Source of the DNA: Parachlamydiales bacterium
GTDB taxonomy: Bacteria; Chlamydiota; Chlamydiia; Chlamydiales; Rhabdochlamydiaceae
DNA: 59,455 bases
NCBI GenBank assembly: GCA_020053915.1
Contig: JAGVMG010000060.1
Location: 1 to 59,455, forward strand
Direction of reading: 5' to 3'
Shown piece after piece: positions 44,484 to 52,733 of this stretch. The notes beneath the pieces were generated by a model. That model was not told the DNA's origin and ran no database searches. It saw nothing but the letters and a program-made list of their open reading frames with translations. Position 1 is the first letter of the stretch. Each line of letters opens with the position of its first letter. The position numbers and the translations under genes are program-made.

Positions 44484-45856
44484 TGCCCTACACACCAGAT
44501 GACATCATCATTTTTCTTGGTCCCACATTGCCCTTGCATGAAGCACAAAGCGCTCTGAATGCAAGATATCTCCCGCCGGCAAAACAAGGAGACATCCTGA
44601 CTGTTGCAACTAGCCTAAAACCCAAAGTGATCGGGCTGATCGATGGGTTCTTCATGCAAGCGCTTTCCGTTTGGCATAAAGAGATCTTATATGCGCTCGA
44701 TCAAGGAATCATCCTTTTAGGAGCCAGCAGCATGGGAGCTCTGAGGGCTGCAGAAACGGCCCGCTATGGAATGCACGGCGTGGGAAAAATCTTTGATCTT
44801 TATCACAAGGGCGAAGTGATCGACGACGATGAAGTGGTTCTCATCCATGCACCTGCCGAAGAAGGGTATCTTCCCCTATCCATCCCTTTAATTAATGTGC
44901 GTTTTACATTAGAGATTGCTAGACAACACAACCGATTTCCCGAAGAACTATGCGCTCAATTTTTTTCTCTTTTCCAAACCCTTTATTTCGCTGATAGAAC
45001 ATGGAGTAGGGTAGAAAAGAAAGCTCTTGAAGCGGGAATTAACCAAGAGACTGTGACTGAAATGCTGACATTTTTACGCATGGAAATGGTCGATCAGAAA
45101 AAAAAAGATGCACTGCTTCTTTTAGAGACAATCAAGACCCTAACTCCATCCGATGCTCCTCCGAAACAGAGCGGAGAGCAAACCCCTCTTTTTGATGTCT
45201 TATACCATTATGATCGGCGCATTTCCCTTCCGCCAGAGGAGATCTCTTCGAGACAAATTGCTCAGTATGTCGCTGTCCATCACCCTGATTTTAACACAGT
45301 GCAATTCCATGGCCTTAATCAAATCCTAGCTGATCTTTTAGCAAAAATTTTGAATATCATCCCCTCCGTTGAAGCGATTGAGGAGGAAAAGAAAAGGTTC
45401 TTCATGGGACACCATCTTGAAGGGGAAGAGCAGCAAGCCCAATGGATCGAGCGCAATCGCTTGAAGCTTGAGGAGTTTGAAGAACTGATGTCCAAGCGCG
45501 CTGCCGTTCGCATCCTTCACCGCTCTCTTGTTTTAAGCCACGTTCCATATAGACAAACCAAAGCATTGCTTGAAGAGCTCAAATTGAACAATTGCTATGA
45601 AGAATGGGAAACAAAAGCTCTATCTCGCGAACAACTTCTGAAACAAGCTGCCCCCTGTTTTGCAGAGATGAAACACCCCGAGCTCGGTGGGATAGACCTC
45701 ATTAAAACACATCTCAAAGAATCGCTTTGGAATCCCGATCTCCCCCATGACAAATGGCTCATAGAAGCGGGATTTTCAAACGAAGCTGAGCTTAAAATCG
45801 AGATCTTAAAATCGAAGATTGCGGAAGCTCAGTTGCATCAACTGCTCTTCTTTTAA
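44483..45856 (+). CDS. TfuA-like protein with long C-terminal extension
   Basis: 457 aa, coupled to YcaO by a 1-base TGATG overlap. The N-terminal TfuA core is unmistakable: IIFLGPTLPLHEAQ, ARYLPPAKQGDILTVA, VIGLIDGFF (50-57), VWHKEILYAL, GASSMGALRAAETARYGM (80-97), and DDDEVVLIHAP. TfuA proteins partner with YcaO in thioamidation (trifolitoxin, thioviridamide, methanogen McrA) and are thought to release sulfide from a thiocarboxylated carrier. Core TfuA is about 220 aa; here about 230 further helical residues follow, rich in Glu and Lys, perhaps a substrate-binding addition. Confidence 0.9.
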   Translation: MPYTPDDIIIFLGPTLPLHEAQSALNARYLPPAKQGDILTVATSLKPKVIGLIDGFFMQALSVWHKEILYALDQGIILLGASSMGALRAAETARYGMHGVGKIFDLYHKGEVIDDDEVVLIHAPAEEGYLPLSIPLINVRFTLEIARQHNRFPEELCAQFFSLFQTLYFADRTWSRVEKKALEAGINQETVTEMLTFLRMEMVDQKKKDALLLLETIKTLTPSDAPPKQSGEQTPLFDVLYHYDRRISLPPEEISSRQIAQYVAVHHPDFNTVQFHGLNQILADLLAKILNIIPSVEAIEEEKKRFFMGHHLEGEEQQAQWIERNRLKLEEFEELMSKRAAVRILHRSLVLSHVPYRQTKALLEELKLNNCYEEWETKALSREQLLKQAAPCFAEMKHPELGGIDLIKTHLKESLWNPDLPHDKWLIEAGFSNEAELKIEILKSKIAEAQLHQLLFF

Positions 45857-45857
45857 T

Positions 45858-45932
45858 CTCGACTTTGCAACTTTTTAGTCTCGAAGGCCTTGAGATATTT
45901 GCTCTCCGAGGCTAAAAAGTTACAAAGTCGAG
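45858..45932. terminator. Bidirectional terminator between TfuA and the ABC genes
   Basis: Left arm CTCGACTTTGCAACTTTTTAG (21 bases, 45858-45878) and right arm 45912-45932 pair over 21 positions with one mismatch, around a 33-base loop. The arms carry T and A runs, so the structure can stop transcription from both convergent sides. The loop holds a second small inverted repeat, CTCGAAGGCCTTGAG. Confidence 0.85.
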
Positions 45933-47396
45933 TTACTGTGAAATGAGAATTTGAGTACAGGGCAGTCCTTTCAAATGATCAAGGACAAACTGCTTAGATA
46001 CAGGATCTAACGCATCGATCCCCTGATCGAGAATAAGAATGGCAGGGCGACAACAGAGAGCTCTGGCGAGTAATAACCGCTGTTTCTGCCCAGTTGAAAG
46101 AGTGGCTCCTCCTTCGGGAAGAAGGGTATCATATCCCATCCGAAAACTCTTTAGATCTTCATCAAATCCAGAAAGAGAAAGAGCCTCTTCCAAATCGCTC
46201 TCAGAGCAATTCCGCCCCACGACAAGGTTTTCCCTAATCGTTCCCACAAAAACACCTTTCGTACGGAAAACGGTGCCGATCTGACTGCGCAGATGGGAAA
46301 GATCTAGGTGCTGTAGCTCCATTCCATCAAAACAGATCTTTCCTGCGATGGGCTCTTCGAAGCCCAATAAATACCGCACAAGCTGAGTTGTCCAACGATC
46401 TGAAGAAGCTGCAATGTGGATCTTCTCTCCAGGTAAAAGTGTAAAACTCATCTTATTTCCGTGCTCATCAGTGACTCCCTCAACAGAAATCCCCCCTTTT
46501 AGGGTGATCTTTTCTGCAATCGGAGAGAGCGTTGCAGGTTCTTTCTCAAAAGACGGCTCTTGTAAAGAGCTTCCAATCCCCTCGCGTAACGCGAGGCAAA
46601 AATTAATCATCGCCAAGTAAAAGGCAAAAAAGGATCCTCTCGAAGAAGAAATCCACCCCAGATCGAGAGCTGCAAGAAGCAGCACGAGAATACATAAAGG
46701 AACAAAGAGCTGTAGAGAGATCAGCGTTGAACATAAAGTCTCTAACGTCTGTTTAAGCGCATTGATTTGAGACGATTGATCAGCCCACATCTTAAAGAAG
46801 CGCCCTTCAGCCCCAGACGCGCGTACCCGCTCAAGAACGCATAAGCTTTGCGTTAATAACGCTCCTCTATGCGCTTGCCGATGAGAAATCTGCTTCCTAA
46901 GAGCATTTTTTTTTCGCACTAACGAACAAAAAATCAGAAGATCGATACCAATGACTCCAAGAGCAATAACCGTCATCGGAACTGAAAAAAAAGCCATTGC
47001 CCCCAGATAGAGAAACGAGAAAAACGTCGTCCCCAACACCTTGGGTCCATAGTGGAATAAATGCTCTTTAACCTGTTCCACATTCTCGAGCTTTTCTCTG
47101 ATCATTAAAGGCATCTTACCGCGGGGAAGTTGAAACAGGCGCTGCCAAAGAGCAGTTTGGAACTGGCAGCCAAACTCTCCCGAAAGACGAAGAAGCATTA
47201 AATGCCGTAAGTACAAAAAGAAAGCAGAACTAAGAGCCGTTGCGATCAATCCCAATGCGATCAACCAGAGCAAAGAATGATAAGCATGATCGAAAATATG
47301 ATCGAAGAGCCATTGAATCGCAAATAGAGGAAACAGGGCAAGAAGAGTTCCCATTCCTGTTAAAATTCCGGCAAAGCACACATCTTTCCGATCCAT
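45933..47396 (-). CDS. ABC transporter partner subunit with degenerate ATPase (NHLM type)
   Basis: 487 aa: about five N-terminal membrane helices, then a nucleotide-binding domain. The Walker A position reads IHIAASSDRWTTQ (329-337), with no G-x-x-G-x-GK-S/T, and the Walker B catalytic Glu is Gln (LILDQG, Asp457-Gln458). The signature LSTGQKQR (433-440) is intact and the protein stops at ILISQ, where the H-loop His should be. So it can offer a signature motif but cannot bind or hydrolyse ATP itself. The upstream gene's stop overlaps its start (TAATG). It is much shorter than typical second NHLM ABC proteins. Confidence 0.8.
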   Translation of the reverse strand: MDRKDVCFAGILTGMGTLLALFPLFAIQWLFDHIFDHAYHSLLWLIALGLIATALSSAFFLYLRHLMLLRLSGEFGCQFQTALWQRLFQLPRGKMPLMIREKLENVEQVKEHLFHYGPKVLGTTFFSFLYLGAMAFFSVPMTVIALGVIGIDLLIFCSLVRKKNALRKQISHRQAHRGALLTQSLCVLERVRASGAEGRFFKMWADQSSQINALKQTLETLCSTLISLQLFVPLCILVLLLAALDLGWISSSRGSFFAFYLAMINFCLALREGIGSSLQEPSFEKEPATLSPIAEKITLKGGISVEGVTDEHGNKMSFTLLPGEKIHIAASSDRWTTQLVRYLLGFEEPIAGKICFDGMELQHLDLSHLRSQIGTVFRTKGVFVGTIRENLVVGRNCSESDLEEALSLSGFDEDLKSFRMGYDTLLPEGGATLSTGQKQRLLLARALCCRPAILILDQGIDALDPVSKQFVLDHLKGLPCTQILISQ

Positions 47397-49492
47397 TAGG
47401 CCTCCCTCTTTTCGAGAGTGATGACATCATTGCATTGCGCCAAAACAACATCATCTCCTGTTAAACAAAGACAGGTGCATTTCATCGATTTAAGCTGTGC
47501 TAGAATTTTCTGCTTAGATACAAGATCTAAGGCATTCATCCCCTCATCAATAATGAGAAGACTCGGTTGCGCAACTAAAGCTCTCGCAATTTCAATCCGC
47601 TGTTTCTCTCCATATCCCAGGTTTGCCCCTTCTTCATCAATCCAGGTATTCAAATGATCCATCACCCATGCATCTACCCCTCGTCTCTTTAAGATCTCAT
47701 CGGTAAGCGAACGATCCCATAACGTAAGATTGTCGCGCAGCGTTCCGGCAAAAAGGGAAACCTCTCCACTAATCCAAGCAACTCTGCGCCGAAAAGAAGC
47801 GGAACTAATTTCTTCTCTGCTTTTTTTGTTATAGAAGATCTCTCCTTGCGTTGGATAGATGAGTCCGGCAGCTAATTTCCCAATGGTCGATTTTCCGCTC
47901 CCGACAGAGCCTTTCATTCCCAACCACATTCCTGGCGTGATCTGAAAAGATATCCGCTCAACCTGCAAAGGCGGGGTCGGATCATACCCAAATGAAACAG
48001 CGTTGAACTCAAGATGCATCGCTCCTTCAGAAAGAAGCTCAGCGTCTTCTGCACCGATTGTCATCTTATCAAAAGAGGCGTGCGTAATGTCTTCTAAATG
48101 CCCCAAATGACGACGCACATGAGCCATTTTTCCTGCCACTTCAATCACTCTCTCAACAGATGCTAAAAAAAACATCAATAATACGACCATCGCAGCAAGC
48201 ATTCCTAAGGAGAGTTGTCCCGAAAGAAGATCGCGGCTGCTGGTTCCAATGATTAGCGCAATACAAAATGCCTGAAGAAATAAGGGGAAAACATGAAGAA
48301 AAGTCCCCGTTTTTTCAATTTGCTGCTCCGCATTCAAAAAACGGATGTACAGCGAACGCCATCTGCTGAAAAAGAAAGATTCTGCTCCCAGCGTTTTAAT
48401 CGAATCGAACGCATGCAGATTGTCCAATGCTGCCGTTTCACTTAATTCCCAGTCTTTTTGAAATGCAGCATCGTGGCTCCGCCGCACCCGATAAACCGCG
48501 TAGGTCACACAAAGAGCGATAACAGAACCTATGAGAGCGATCGACGCAACCCAAGAATCATAACTAAATAAAAGAGCGGCATAAAAAAAAGAAAGGAGCA
48601 ATTGAATCAAAAGAGGAAAAAATTCTCCGACGACAATCCGACTCATCTCATCGCATAAAACCACCCGGCCCACCATTTCTCTAGGATCTCTTTGCTGATA
48701 AAAAGAAAAGGGCAAACGCAACAAGCGAAACACAAGATCTGAGGAAAAACGAGAGGCAATGGTAGAGGCAGCTTTTTGGATGACAAAAAGATAAAAACGA
48801 TGTGCTAGTGCTCCTACAACAAGAATGAAAAACAAACAAACGACCCATCCTGTTTGTCCCTCTATCACACCCGCTTCCAAATGAAAATGATCGATCCACA
48901 CACGCAAGGTCATAGGAACTGCCAAAGAAGGGAGGAACAGCACTATTCCGCTGAGCAGCATAAAGAAAATCAACGCCGGGCTGTGACAGTAATGCCGATT
49001 GAGCCTCTGCCAAAATCCAACGGGCTCTTCCGAGGGAACAAAAGCCTCCTCCGGCTTAAACAAAAGAGCCACACCACTAAAATGCGCATTAAATGCCTCT
49101 TTTGAATACGCTATCGGTCCATAGGCAGGATCATTGATGTAGACATGTTTCCCATCGACCCCTTCAAAGACCACATAATGGTTCGACTCCCACAAAAGAA
49201 TTGCAGGAGCTCTCAACACTTCAAGCCCCTGAAGATCGATCCCTCTTCCTTCCGCTTTTAGCCCATAATAACGCGCCGCCTTAACAAGATCTAAAGCGCT
49301 ACTCCCATCGCGCGCAATACAACACCTGTAACGCAATTCCCCCAATGAGATGAATTTTTTATAATATCCTAACACAATTCCAAGAGAAGCCGCCCCGCAT
49401 TCTGCCGCTTGCATCTGGATCATAAGCGGAGTGCGCAGCCTCCATCCCGACCTAAAGACACGCGTAAAGAGCTTCAAAATAAATTGTCTCAT
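47396..49492 (-). CDS. Peptidase C39-ABC exporter, NHLM-type bacteriocin transporter
   Basis: 698 aa. Residues 20-145 form a C39 protease: QMQAAECGAASLGIVLGYY with Gln28 and Cys32, His105 (SNHYVVF) and Asp121 (NDPA), complete. Six membrane helices follow, then the ATPase with Walker A GSVGSGKST (528-536) and Walker B LLIIDEGMNALD (Glu650). The signature is altered to LGYGEKQRI (625-633, normally LSGGQ), and the H-loop His and Q-loop Gln are missing. C39 domains cut leaders after Gly-Gly or Ala-Gly, as in the two precursors. Overlap with the adaptor start is 4 bases. Confidence 0.88.
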   Translation of the reverse strand: MRQFILKLFTRVFRSGWRLRTPLMIQMQAAECGAASLGIVLGYYKKFISLGELRYRCCIARDGSSALDLVKAARYYGLKAEGRGIDLQGLEVLRAPAILLWESNHYVVFEGVDGKHVYINDPAYGPIAYSKEAFNAHFSGVALLFKPEEAFVPSEEPVGFWQRLNRHYCHSPALIFFMLLSGIVLFLPSLAVPMTLRVWIDHFHLEAGVIEGQTGWVVCLFFILVVGALAHRFYLFVIQKAASTIASRFSSDLVFRLLRLPFSFYQQRDPREMVGRVVLCDEMSRIVVGEFFPLLIQLLLSFFYAALLFSYDSWVASIALIGSVIALCVTYAVYRVRRSHDAAFQKDWELSETAALDNLHAFDSIKTLGAESFFFSRWRSLYIRFLNAEQQIEKTGTFLHVFPLFLQAFCIALIIGTSSRDLLSGQLSLGMLAAMVVLLMFFLASVERVIEVAGKMAHVRRHLGHLEDITHASFDKMTIGAEDAELLSEGAMHLEFNAVSFGYDPTPPLQVERISFQITPGMWLGMKGSVGSGKSTIGKLAAGLIYPTQGEIFYNKKSREEISSASFRRRVAWISGEVSLFAGTLRDNLTLWDRSLTDEILKRRGVDAWVMDHLNTWIDEEGANLGYGEKQRIEIARALVAQPSLLIIDEGMNALDLVSKQKILAQLKSMKCTCLCLTGDDVVLAQCNDVITLEKREA

Positions 49493-49950
49493 GGAAGCAA
49501 ATAGGAAATGGGTTTTTTACGTTCAACAGTCACTTGAAATGTACATTCACTCCCCACAGGAATTTCAAACGGAGGCCCATCGTGAGAGGTCCAGCGATAA
49601 CCACTTGCTGTCGCAGGGTCTGAAACAAGAGCAATCTTTAAATGTTCCTGTGAGATAGAGGCCACATGACCTATGAGCCGTCCATAAAGCTGAGGATCTG
49701 CAATCGGAAAGCTCACCTCGACGGGCATGCCCACGCGAATACGGGAAACGGAAGTATAAGAGACATTCCCCATCACCTCAGAGGAACGGACAAGAGAACC
49801 TTTTCCACTCACATTAATAGGAATCGAAGCAAAACTGGCATAGACAAGGAAACACAAAAATAAAAAGAATAAGCCGCCCATTGCCAGCCAATAAGGAGGC
49901 TTAATTAAGATTAAAGGCTCATTTGTATTTTGCGCAGTGAATTCATCCAT
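49489..49950 (-). CDS. Compact HlyD-like export adaptor (NHLM secretion protein)
   Basis: 153 aa from the ATG at 49950; an upstream TTG is possible. A single membrane helix (about 20-42) is followed by SIPINVSGKGSLVR, typical of the start of NHLM-type HlyD adaptors. A beta-barrel segment (SRIRVGMPVEVSFPIADPQL, YGRLIGHVASIS) and the family's C-terminal GSECTFQVTVERKKPISYLLP in two parts follow directly. The lipoyl-like domain and long alpha-hairpin that would contact TolC are missing. So the adaptor probably only scaffolds the ABC pair in the inner membrane. It overlaps the ABC gene by 4 bases. Confidence 0.75.
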   Translation of the reverse strand: MDEFTAQNTNEPLILIKPPYWLAMGGLFFLFLCFLVYASFASIPINVSGKGSLVRSSEVMGNVSYTSVSRIRVGMPVEVSFPIADPQLYGRLIGHVASISQEHLKIALVSDPATASGYRWTSHDGPPFEIPVGSECTFQVTVERKKPISYLLP

Positions 49951-49999
49951 TCCCTCGGTGTACTGCAATTGAGATTATTTGTCGATGAGGGCGCAAATG

Positions 50000-50022
50000 C
50001 CAGCGCCTTTTAAAAGCGCTGG
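50000..50022. terminator. Stem-loop upstream of the adaptor gene
   Basis: CCAGCGC, loop CTTTTAAAA, GCGCTGG, then GAAGATTTTTTTT on the plus strand. It lies between the gene at 50035 and the export genes. The T-run is on the plus strand side, so it fits a terminator for rightward transcription better than for the leftward genes. Confidence 0.5.
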
Positions 50023-50034
50023 AGAAGATTTTTT

Positions 50035-50682
50035 TTAGACAGGTCTAGTATTAGCCACAAATGAAAGTGCAATCCGAAATTGACTGATTTGCGCATCGAG
50101 TACACTTAGTGCCTTTTTGAGCTCTTCTGGTCTTCCCGCTTGAGCTTGATACCGTCTTTCAACTTGAGCTTTTTTATCTAACGCAGCATCTAGATTATCT
50201 TTGATGATGGAAATATACTGGTTAAGTTGATTTTGTAAAACATGGCATTTTTCCAAGCTCTCCATTTTCGCAATGACTAAATCCGTTATGGTTAAATCAT
50301 GAACAGTATTTCCACGTTTAGCCGCTAATTTCTCAGCTAATGACTTCCGTCGCATTTGACATTCTGCAAGCAATCGATTCCCTTCAGCTAAAAAAGGCCT
50401 CGCGGATTCTCTTACAACACGTTGGATCCGATAATCCTTGTACTCGCGCCTGATTCTGCGATCCTCATCTGAAATTTGAAGCATCTGAGCAGCCGCATAT
50501 TCCGTCCCTTGAATACTCTCAAGTTCTTTTACACATCCCTGATAGAAGCAATAAGTCTTCTTCGCTTGAGTCATTTTGCTTTTAAGCTGTGATGCGCTCA
50601 TTGTGGGGATGGCAACTTCATCATAACTTGTTGGAGTGAGCGGTCTGCCATCATAATATCTAGCACTTAGAAATAAACTCAT
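50035..50682 (-). CDS. Coiled-coil protein of unknown function, 215 aa
   Basis: An all-helical charged protein: KSKMTQAKKTYCFYQGCVKE, then IRREYKDYRIQRVVRESARP, then LNQYISIIKDNLDAALDKKA with many Leu/Lys/Glu heptads. It has no signal or membrane segment and no recognised domain. It precedes the export genes on the same strand by 85 bases, so it could belong to the cluster's transcript, but the stem-loop between them argues against. The Ser/Thr start of the candidate effectors is absent. Confidence 0.55.
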   Translation of the reverse strand: MSLFLSARYYDGRPLTPTSYDEVAIPTMSASQLKSKMTQAKKTYCFYQGCVKELESIQGTEYAAAQMLQISDEDRRIRREYKDYRIQRVVRESARPFLAEGNRLLAECQMRRKSLAEKLAAKRGNTVHDLTITDLVIAKMESLEKCHVLQNQLNQYISIIKDNLDAALDKKAQVERRYQAQAGRPEELKKALSVLDAQISQFRIALSFVANTRPV

Positions 50683-50920
50683 ATAAACCTCATTATTTAT
50701 AAAACTATTATATAAAATATCATGGATTTTGTCAATTTATTTATACAACACAAGCAATCGCAAGCAAATTCACAAATCACTTAAAGCCAATATTTTATGA
50801 ACTTCACTGCATTTTTAAGTAAAAAAACTAATAAAAACAAATCTCGTTTCAATCTCTTAGCGGATCTGATGAAGGAGATGTTGCTTATCAACGACTCGGA
50901 GAATCACTTGTTCAGACAGA

Positions 50921-52018
50921 TTAATGGGGAAATGGGCGCAACGAATAACTAGTACTACGCCCGCCTTCTTCGTTTTTCACCAAAATGCCTTGTTGGACCA
51001 AATCAAGAATGTCTCGATAAGCAGTGTCCTGAGAACACTTCGTCATTTTCGCCCATTTTGAAGAGGTTAGCTTACCAACAAAATCACCGAGCAAGCGATT
51101 AACCATTTTTTTCTGTCTTTCATTCAAAGATACCTTTGTTAAAATCTCCCATACTTGGGCTTTGTTCAAAATCGTATCCAGTGAAGACATAGCCTCTTCT
51201 ATGGCCAGTCCTAGACACTCAAAAAACCACTCTATCCAAGGTGTAATGTCCAAGCCCCCTTTTTGCGTTTTCTCTAAGTACGCATAATAGTTTTTTCTCT
51301 CGAGCTGAATTTGCGCAGAAAGGCTATAAAAACGGCGAGAACTCTGTTCAGAGCGAGCCAAAAGCATGTCGACAATCGCACGCCCAATACGCCCATTTCC
51401 ATCATCAAAAGGGTGAATCGTCACAAACCACAAATGAGCGATCGAAGCTTTTAGCACGGGATCCAGAACAGTTTCCTTATTGAACCACTCCAAAAAAAGC
51501 CGCATTTCATGATCTACACGCTCTGCTACAGGCGCCTCAAAATGCACCACTTCTTTGCCGATCCTGCCGGAAACAACCTGGACAATCCCCGTGCGCCATG
51601 CCCCCACTTTAATCTTGTTATTTCCACTCCGACCCGTCGGAAACAGCAATGCGTGCCAATGAAGCAGCCTTTCTTTAGAAAGCTCCTGATCGAACTTCTG
51701 TGTGGCATCGAGCATCATCTCAACCACGCCTTCGATATTTTTGTCTTTTTTATCGAGAGCCGCACTCTCGATCCCTAGATGGCGCGCCACGGAAGAGCGG
51801 ACGCAAGACCGGTCTAATAACTCCCCTTCAATTTCACTCGATTTCACAACATCCTGCGTAAGAACCCGAAGAATAGTTTCATCACGCGCATGAAAGCCAA
51901 TCGATTCCATCCCTCCAATCAAGCGCCCTTGCTGGTGCCTAAGCTCGATCAAAAGCTTGGATAGCTTCTGATGATCCCAGGAAAAACGAGGCCAATTGTC
52001 AAGTTCATGGATATACAT
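50921..52018 (-). CDS. Fic-domain AMP-transferase, class II, with wHTH tail
   Basis: 365 aa. The Fic motif is complete: HPFDDGNGRIGR (202-213). The N-terminal inhibitory helix motif [S/T]xxxE[G/N] is SSEIEG (60-65) with Glu64, so the enzyme is a class II, self-inhibited type of the DUF4172/Fic group. The last 100 residues are helical and end in a winged-helix-like segment (SQDTAYRDILDLVQQGILVK). Fic enzymes AMPylate proteins, including their own or host GTPases; with a DNA-binding-like tail it may also be autoregulated. A perfect palindrome lies just upstream of the start. Confidence 0.88.
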   Translation of the reverse strand: MYIHELDNWPRFSWDHQKLSKLLIELRHQQGRLIGGMESIGFHARDETILRVLTQDVVKSSEIEGELLDRSCVRSSVARHLGIESAALDKKDKNIEGVVEMMLDATQKFDQELSKERLLHWHALLFPTGRSGNNKIKVGAWRTGIVQVVSGRIGKEVVHFEAPVAERVDHEMRLFLEWFNKETVLDPVLKASIAHLWFVTIHPFDDGNGRIGRAIVDMLLARSEQSSRRFYSLSAQIQLERKNYYAYLEKTQKGGLDITPWIEWFFECLGLAIEEAMSSLDTILNKAQVWEILTKVSLNERQKKMVNRLLGDFVGKLTSSKWAKMTKCSQDTAYRDILDLVQQGILVKNEEGGRSTSYSLRPFPH

Positions 52019-52069
52019 AGGGCCACATCTCTTATTCTCTTTATTGGCATTATAGCATGTATTCTCCGC

Positions 52070-52116
52070 AAAATCAACCTATTCTCCGCATAAAATGCGG
52101 AGAATAGGTTGATTTT
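52070..52116. repeat. Perfect 22-bp palindrome upstream of the Fic gene
   Basis: Arms 52070-52091 (AAAATCAACCTATTCTCCGC then AT) and 52095-52116 are exact reverse complements with an AAA centre. The subsequence ATTCTCCGCA recurs directly at 52061-52070 as well as at 52081-52090. The structure lies 52-98 bases before the Fic start codon, a natural place for an operator bound by a dimeric regulator such as Fic's own winged helix. It could also be a strong terminator for rightward transcripts. Confidence 0.75.
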
Positions 52117-52394
52117 CTTCGCATCAGAAACATTTAATACATCTAAACAACTAACCATTAGTTATTTAGATGTATTTTTTAAAAACAGAAACCTTCAAAA
52201 AATGTGAAAATCCAGCTCCACTACCTGAAACTCCATAGCTGCCACTCGAGGACGAAAGGAATTTTTTTAGTATGAATTTTAGGTGTCCAAAACGCGCTAG
52301 CTTAATTAATCGGGTTTGGCTAAGATTAAATTTGAGATAGCTTCCTTTACTCTTCACCTCGTTGTTGCTGCGCAACTCAAATAAGGATCGGAAT

Positions 52395-52664
52395 ATGAAA
52401 GAGTTTGTAGAATACATCGTTAAGAACCTAGTCGACCACCCAGATAAAGTCGTTATCAAAGAGGTTGGCGGGACACACACACTGATTATCGAATTAGCTG
52501 TTGAGAAGTCTGATATCGGCAAGATCATTGGAAAAAAGGGAAAAACCATTAACGCGATCCGCACCTTGCTGATGTCTGTAGCAAGTCGCAACGGCATTCG
52601 AGTTAACCTCGAAATCATCGAGGAAGATGGCGGCAAGCATTCGCAGCCCCACTCAGAAGAATAA
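52395..52664 (+). CDS. khpA: KH-domain RNA-binding protein KhpA
   Basis: 89 aa from ATG 52395, RBS AAGGATCGG. A single KH domain: FVEYIVKNLVDHPDKVVIKE opens it and GKIIGKKGKTINAIRTLL is the GxxG RNA-binding loop region. KhpA binds many small RNAs and mRNAs, often with KhpB, and affects cell elongation in Gram-positives. Chlamydial genomes keep a homologue in the ribosome/translation context. The upstream 278 bases (52117-52394) hold no supported gene. Confidence 0.88.
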   Translation: MKEFVEYIVKNLVDHPDKVVIKEVGGTHTLIIELAVEKSDIGKIIGKKGKTINAIRTLLMSVASRNGIRVNLEIIEEDGGKHSQPHSEE

Positions 52665-52669
52665 GCTGC

Positions 52670-52712
52670 GTTCTTCTTTTCGTCCCTTGAAAACAAGGCC
52701 GAAAAGAAGAAC
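52670..52712. terminator. Nested stem-loop between convergent genes
   Basis: GTTCTTCTTTTCG (52670-52682) pairs exactly with CGAAAAGAAGAAC (52700-52712), and inside lies CCTTG-AAAA-CAAGG. It is a long two-part hairpin between khpA and the leftward gene at 52734, and works as a terminator for both directions. Confidence 0.8.
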
Positions 52713-52733
52713 TCCTCTTTCACAAAAATAATT

